Part shown: positions 44,077 through 47,357 of the stretch, in pieces
Numbering within the stretch: position 1 is the stretch's first letter
Layout: every line of letters begins with the position of its first letter
Assembly (NCBI GenBank): GCA_032718475.1
Contig: JAUCBJ010004964.1
Coordinates: forward strand, 1 to 47,357
Direction of reading: 5' to 3'
DNA: 47,357 nt
Origin: Nemertoderma westbladi
Taxonomy: Eukaryota; Xenacoelomorpha; Nemertodermatida; Nemertodermatidae
Program-made: the position numbers and the translations under genes
Notes under the pieces: generated by a model
The model's database searches: none
What the model saw: the letters and a program-made list of their open reading frames with translations, nothing else
Told to the model about the DNA's origin: nothing

Positions 44077-45959
44077 GTAAATGCGTATCACCAGATCACT
44101 GTATCATGTGCCATAGCGTGAGACGTTTTGTTTTTTATATTCTTGCTATATTTTACGTGCCTGTATGCATTTTTATTGCTTATTTACGCTGCTATGACTG
44201 TGGTATCTCCATACCCAAAATAATATAATAATAATATAATATATCATACTAGGGCGTATGCAGGTATGGGGATGGGCCTATCTATGTTCGTTCCTATATT
44301 CTGACAATGTCAGATTGTGCATACGGTACGGTCTGACGGTAGGCCTACCTCTCTAACTGCCTACCTCCGCTTCACAGCAGTTAAAATTCGGTACCGCTAC
44401 CATGCAGCCATACAAAATTTCCTGCTTACAACTGTACAACAATTCTGCCTATATTCTTAAAACTTCCGCTGTCTTGCCTCTCAGCCTCTGTTTTTCAGTT
44501 TAGAGGAATTTCGTACATTAATGTTTGATACATAAGAATAGATATTGAGGTAGAGCTGAATACAAAATGTAAAAGTTATTTTAAATGTACCGGTAACAGG
44601 GTAATGTAAAGTTTAGAGATTTGATAGATACCGGTAGTGGTCTTTGACAGGCATTGTCTAAGCTCTATTGTCTAAGGCAGTGCTCTTCTCTGGATTCCAC
44701 GTATGTTTATAGAAATACTATACATGTGGCTTGTATTCCTGGGTCTATTCTTTTAATGGCAGCCATGCGAGCTCCCTGGAGTGGTCCTGTGTGATATGGC
44801 AGCGATGTTCTAGTTCCAGGCATAGAGGGTATCAGTGGTTTCTAGAACACTGAATATAGTTAGGCCTATTCTTTGAGGCATGGTTGCCATTTCTGGCAGA
44901 GCACGGGAATAACGTTGTACTTTACTTTGAGTGACTATAAAATGCTAAACTATGATGGCCCTCTCTATAGTGAATAAATCCTCATCGGTCCTGGTAGCTC
45001 AGTTGTTTTAGGACAAACACTCGGCTGATGATAACCGGAAGTTTGAAACGTAGGTAGGCCTACCTGGTTCGAGCCCCAATAGGGGCGGTTGATATTTTTT
45101 TTTTTTGGGGGGGGGGGGGGCATTATCATAATGTACTAACTATAACATAATATATATATATATACCAGCATGAGGCCACAAAATCCATGTGCGGCTGAAT
45201 GAGACTGTTGCACAATGTATAGTCGTCTTGAGTGAGACTCAGTCTAAACGAGCACCCTGATGACTATCTGTACCAGTACCAGATAAACAGCAGTATTCTA
45301 CTAAATATACAAAACACGGTATATGTCAATGTCATGGGTCATACAGAAACAATAAATAAGGCTCATCCTCATACTAATTATATGTCCCAATATAACATTA
45401 TATTTGCCTTCAAGGTATTGTGGACTCTGACTTCCCTCGTCTATACCGTGAGCGTTACGGCGACTTCCCCAGCTCGTTGCGGTGGGGTTGCCAGAACCTC
45501 CACGAAATCCTACTGTCCCTCGGTGACGCGGTCCAACTCCAGTACCTCCATCCGGGATTCCGGATCTACGGTCGTCCGCCACGTCGGACGGTGCCGCCGG
45601 ACACCGCTGCACCGTACCGCCCGAGGCAGACGGTGCCGGTTGCCTTCCGGACTCAACCCGCACCACAACTAGCCACCACTACCGCACCACAACTAGCCAC
45701 CACTACCGCACCACAACTAGCCACCACTATTACACCACAACTAGCCACCACTACTTTACTGCCACTAGCCATCGCTTCTTCCCCACCACACCCCCGCGAC
45801 CGTTACAGTCCGGAATCCGGTAACGTGACCGCTTCCAGCCCCGAGCTGCCGCCATTAGCGCCCAATGATCCTTCCACCGACTCATCAGGAAGCAGCGGCG
45901 TCCCATCGGGATCCCGCCAAGCCTTCCTGGACGATTCAGAGGAAGAACGGCTACGGCAA
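43659..45959 (+). CDS. TDRD5/TDRD7-like LOTUS-domain protein, first two exons
   Basis: Exon 1 (43659-44076) and exon 2 (45415-45959) join in frame at a phase-1 intron and give 321 residues, then a phase-0 donor GTAAGT at 45960. Residues about 10-95 form a LOTUS (OST-HTH) domain: STVAPRGLDAIEIIRDYKDF, LPYEELGYNRAEDLLRDIP, and the trailing IISLVSRTR that resembles the end of this domain in TDRD7. A second LOTUS domain spans the intron: FRERLSSLLENHLEG, then IVDSDFPRLYRERYGDFP and NLHEILLSLGDAVQLQ. Exon 2 ends in a Thr/Pro/Ser-rich linker with an acidic DDSEEE patch. In the family, LOTUS domains bind Vasa-type helicases or RNA and act in germ granules and the piRNA pathway. Tudor domains, expected downstream, are outside the window. 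MARF1 is an alternative. Confidence 0.85.
44077..44987 (+). other. LOTUS gene intron 1, left part
   Basis: AT-rich at first, with repeated CCGGTA and TAGGCCTAC words. No other gene seen. Confidence 0.5.
44988..45094 (+). mobile_element. tRNA-derived SINE-like head
   Basis: GGTCCTGGTAGCTCAGTTG gives an A-box and GGTTCGAGCCC a B-box. Between them CTCGGCTGATGATAACCGG resembles an anticodon arm, but 20-odd extra bases precede the T arm and the acceptor stem does not close. T- and G-runs follow (45092-45120). This is a SINE or tRNA pseudogene in the LOTUS gene intron, not a working tRNA. Confidence 0.7.
45415..45959 (+). CDS. LOTUS gene, coding exon 2
   Basis: The acceptor TTGCCTTCAAG (AG at 45413-45414) is followed by GTATTGTGGACTC, which completes a Gly codon and reads IVDSDFPRLYRERYG. 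The internal ATG at 45420 comes from another frame and is not a start. The exon closes at CTACGGCAA before GTAAGT. Confidence 0.88.
45659..45755 (+). repeat. In-frame 24-bp coding minisatellite, four units
   Basis: CACCACAACTAGCCACCACT and four more bases repeat in tandem, giving PQLATTTA-type octapeptides four times in the linker after LOTUS 2. The last units diverge. The period keeps the frame, so copy-number change would alter length without breaking the protein. Confidence 0.9.
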
Positions 45960-46069
45960 GTAAGTGGAATTGACTTAAATGTTGTCGTTACCAAGTTTAA
46001 TTAATAATTAATTTTATCAAAAGGTTCAATAAGGTTCTTAAATACTTTTAACATTTAAAAATACGTTCC

Positions 46070-46470
46070 GACCTTGGTGTAGTCGTAGTGGTCGCATTGA
46101 ATTCACATCTCCTGTAGGTCGTGGGTTCGATCCCCGCCTGGGCCAGGGCAGTTTTCGTTTCCGCACGAATGCTTTAAAGGGACCAGCCAGGGCGCATCTC
46201 TGCCTTGTATCCTTAAGTGGTAGCTAAATGAGTACTGGAGTTCCTCTGGGGAGTAAAGTTCTTGGGGGACCGCACTGGAAATAAGTCGTACAGTTTATTG
46301 TACCCGTCGACTGATGGGGGGAGACCTGGATCCGGTGTAACCATATTGTGGCGTGACCACATTGTGGCGTTTCCCCCACACCGTGATGGATAATCGCTGG
46401 AACATGTGGCGGATGGAGTCGCTCGAGGGAATACCTCGCATGAGACCTTGGAGACGGTCAATCTCCCGGA
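46070..46470 (+). mobile_element. tRNA-derived SINE candidate
   Basis: The head GGTGTAGTCGTAGTGGTCGC and GTGGGTTCGATCCCCGCC carry A- and B-box sequences; the B-box fits GGTTCGANNCC exactly. A body of about 320 bp without coding content follows (AAAGGGACCAGCCAGGGCG, later ATTGTGGCGTGACCACATTG). The 3' limit is a guess. It lies downstream of LOTUS exon 2, probably in its next intron. Confidence 0.65.
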
Positions 46471-46600
46471 TAGTGGCCCGGATATTACTTATATAAATAA
46501 GGCGAGATTTTGAAAATGCTTTGGGATTAGCTATTTATTCAATTTGTTTATTAACTGATTATTAAATACCCGCTCCATTCCAAGGCATTTATCCAAGGGT

Positions 46601-46642
46601 GTGTTGTGTGTGTGTGTGGGGGGGGGGGGGGGGGGGGGGGGG
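46601..46642. repeat. (GT)n followed by G25
   Basis: GTGTTGTGTGTGTGTGTG runs into 25 consecutive G (46618-46642). It is likely length-variable and error-prone in assembly. Confidence 0.9.
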
Positions 46643-47040
46643 CTAGTGTAGAAACGGGATCCCGGCGAAAAGTGCAATCCCGCCTGGTGCCGACTTTATG
46701 GACGGGATCCCGAAGTATAGATAATTAAGTAAATTTGTTGAATATTTTATAAATAGTTCCAGCAGAACTGAAATGTTTTGATTATATCGAATTTTTATGT
46801 CAGTAAACCATCCAGTAATAAATTGCAAAATAATTTTACTATTACTTTATCTTACTAATATTTCAGAAGTGTAAGATAAAGTGAAAAACCCACCACATAG
46901 GCCTATACTAATTACCTTAAGGAAATTTAATACAAAATTGCAATCCCGATCCCGAAAAAACGGGATCCCGAGAGTGATTGATAATCCCGATCCCGAAAAG
47001 TCCGATCCTTTTAAACATAAGGTGTGATCCTGATCGAACC
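46643..47040. repeat. Cluster of CGGGATCCCG palindromes
   Basis: ACGGGATCCCG occurs at about 46656, 46693 and 46960, with partial forms GATCCCGATCCCGA and AATCCCGCC nearby. They lie on both sides of a 200-bp AT-rich core, suggesting subterminal repeats of a small transposon, but ends were not defined. Confidence 0.5.
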
Positions 47041-47357
47041 CCGCCACCACCCCCCGAAATTCTGAAGTGGCCAAAAGTAATTTACTAAGCAGCTAATGTG
47101 TTTTAATGAGACAATGTTTGTTTAGACTTATAAGTAATATGACAAACATTACAGAGACATTTTTAGGATCATCGCCAGTCGTTCTAGGAATTTCGAAAAG
47201 AAACCTGGCACAATTATTGTTACGGTACCATCTAAAGAGTTGTTTACCGCAATACCAAGCTGCGTATCTGTGTTCAACTACCGATTTGGTGTTTGCTTGT
47301 AGAATTCTCACGGACTGTGTTTGTTTGTATAAGTTGGAACTTTTCGCTGTGGCGACT
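47041..47357. other. Right edge, nothing recognised
   Basis: The minus frame of 72 residues here has no recognisable motif. If the LOTUS gene continues, this is intron. Confidence 0.35.

Noticed and set aside
44077-44228. Hydrophobic C-terminus of the 189-residue LOTUS ORF as a membrane anchor
   Set aside because: It lies beyond a good GTAAAT donor that joins in frame to exon 2; it is intron read-through.
44988-45085. Functional tRNA gene
   Set aside because: The acceptor stem does not pair and extra bases disrupt the variable/T arm region.
45232-45672. 146- and 121-residue ORFs overlapping LOTUS exon 2
   Set aside because: They are shadow frames; the LOTUS frame with its acceptor and donor explains the conservation-like content.

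Overview
The window reads as nuclear DNA of an invertebrate animal. Three host genes are visible: two have spliced exons with GT/AG junctions, and all are spread thinly through AT-rich, repeat-packed DNA with many CCGGTA and TAGGCCTA words. I see no operons, ribosome binding sites, CRISPR arrays or prokaryotic genes. The protein set (SLC16-type transporter, LOTUS/Tudor-type germline protein, BTF3) is general to animals. A marine deuterostome such as an echinoderm is a guess from texture and LINE types, not a demonstrated assignment.

Layout, left to right. 0.2-0.7 kb is a 21-bp minisatellite. 1.6-2.1 kb (minus) is an intact intronless BTF3/NAC-beta ORF. 2.6-3.5 kb is a dead LINE. 3.7-9.6 kb is almost all terminal-inverted-repeat DNA: a 1.4-kb element with a perfect 9-bp target duplication (5704-7109), then an element built of CTACGCGTAG palindromes inserted into another copy of itself (7286-9555, inner copy 7554-8695). 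11.0-12.8 kb holds two LINE fragments.

12.96-23.5 kb (minus) is a six-exon model of a monocarboxylate-transporter-like (SLC16, MFS) gene. Its introns are crowded with foldback MITEs and a LINE that landed 41 nt from an acceptor. I could not find the last exon, for the end of the transporter bundle. 24.4-27.4 kb is more foldback/MITE and LINE tail material.

27.7-30.0 kb and 36.7-42.2 kb are two copies of an unusual giant foldback element: a roughly 0.7-kb terminal segment followed by arrays of a roughly 168-bp unit whose orientation flips at the centre. Between the copies lie a 29-bp satellite (30.6-31.3 kb) and an intact single-exon 496-residue ORF (31457-32947). That ORF is a type I membrane protein with two Ig-like regions, a TM helix and a basic tail; I do not recognise its family. 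It is the most novel-looking gene here.

42.3-43.2 kb is a third CTACGCGTAG element. 43.66-45.96 kb (plus) holds the first two coding exons of a TDRD5/TDRD7-like gene with two LOTUS (OST-HTH) domains and an in-frame 24-bp coding minisatellite; the rest should lie to the right. tRNA-derived SINE-like sequences sit in its introns. The host genes show no functional link with one another. The unifying theme is repeat biology: several independent foldback families, self-nested insertion and arrayed subterminal palindromes.
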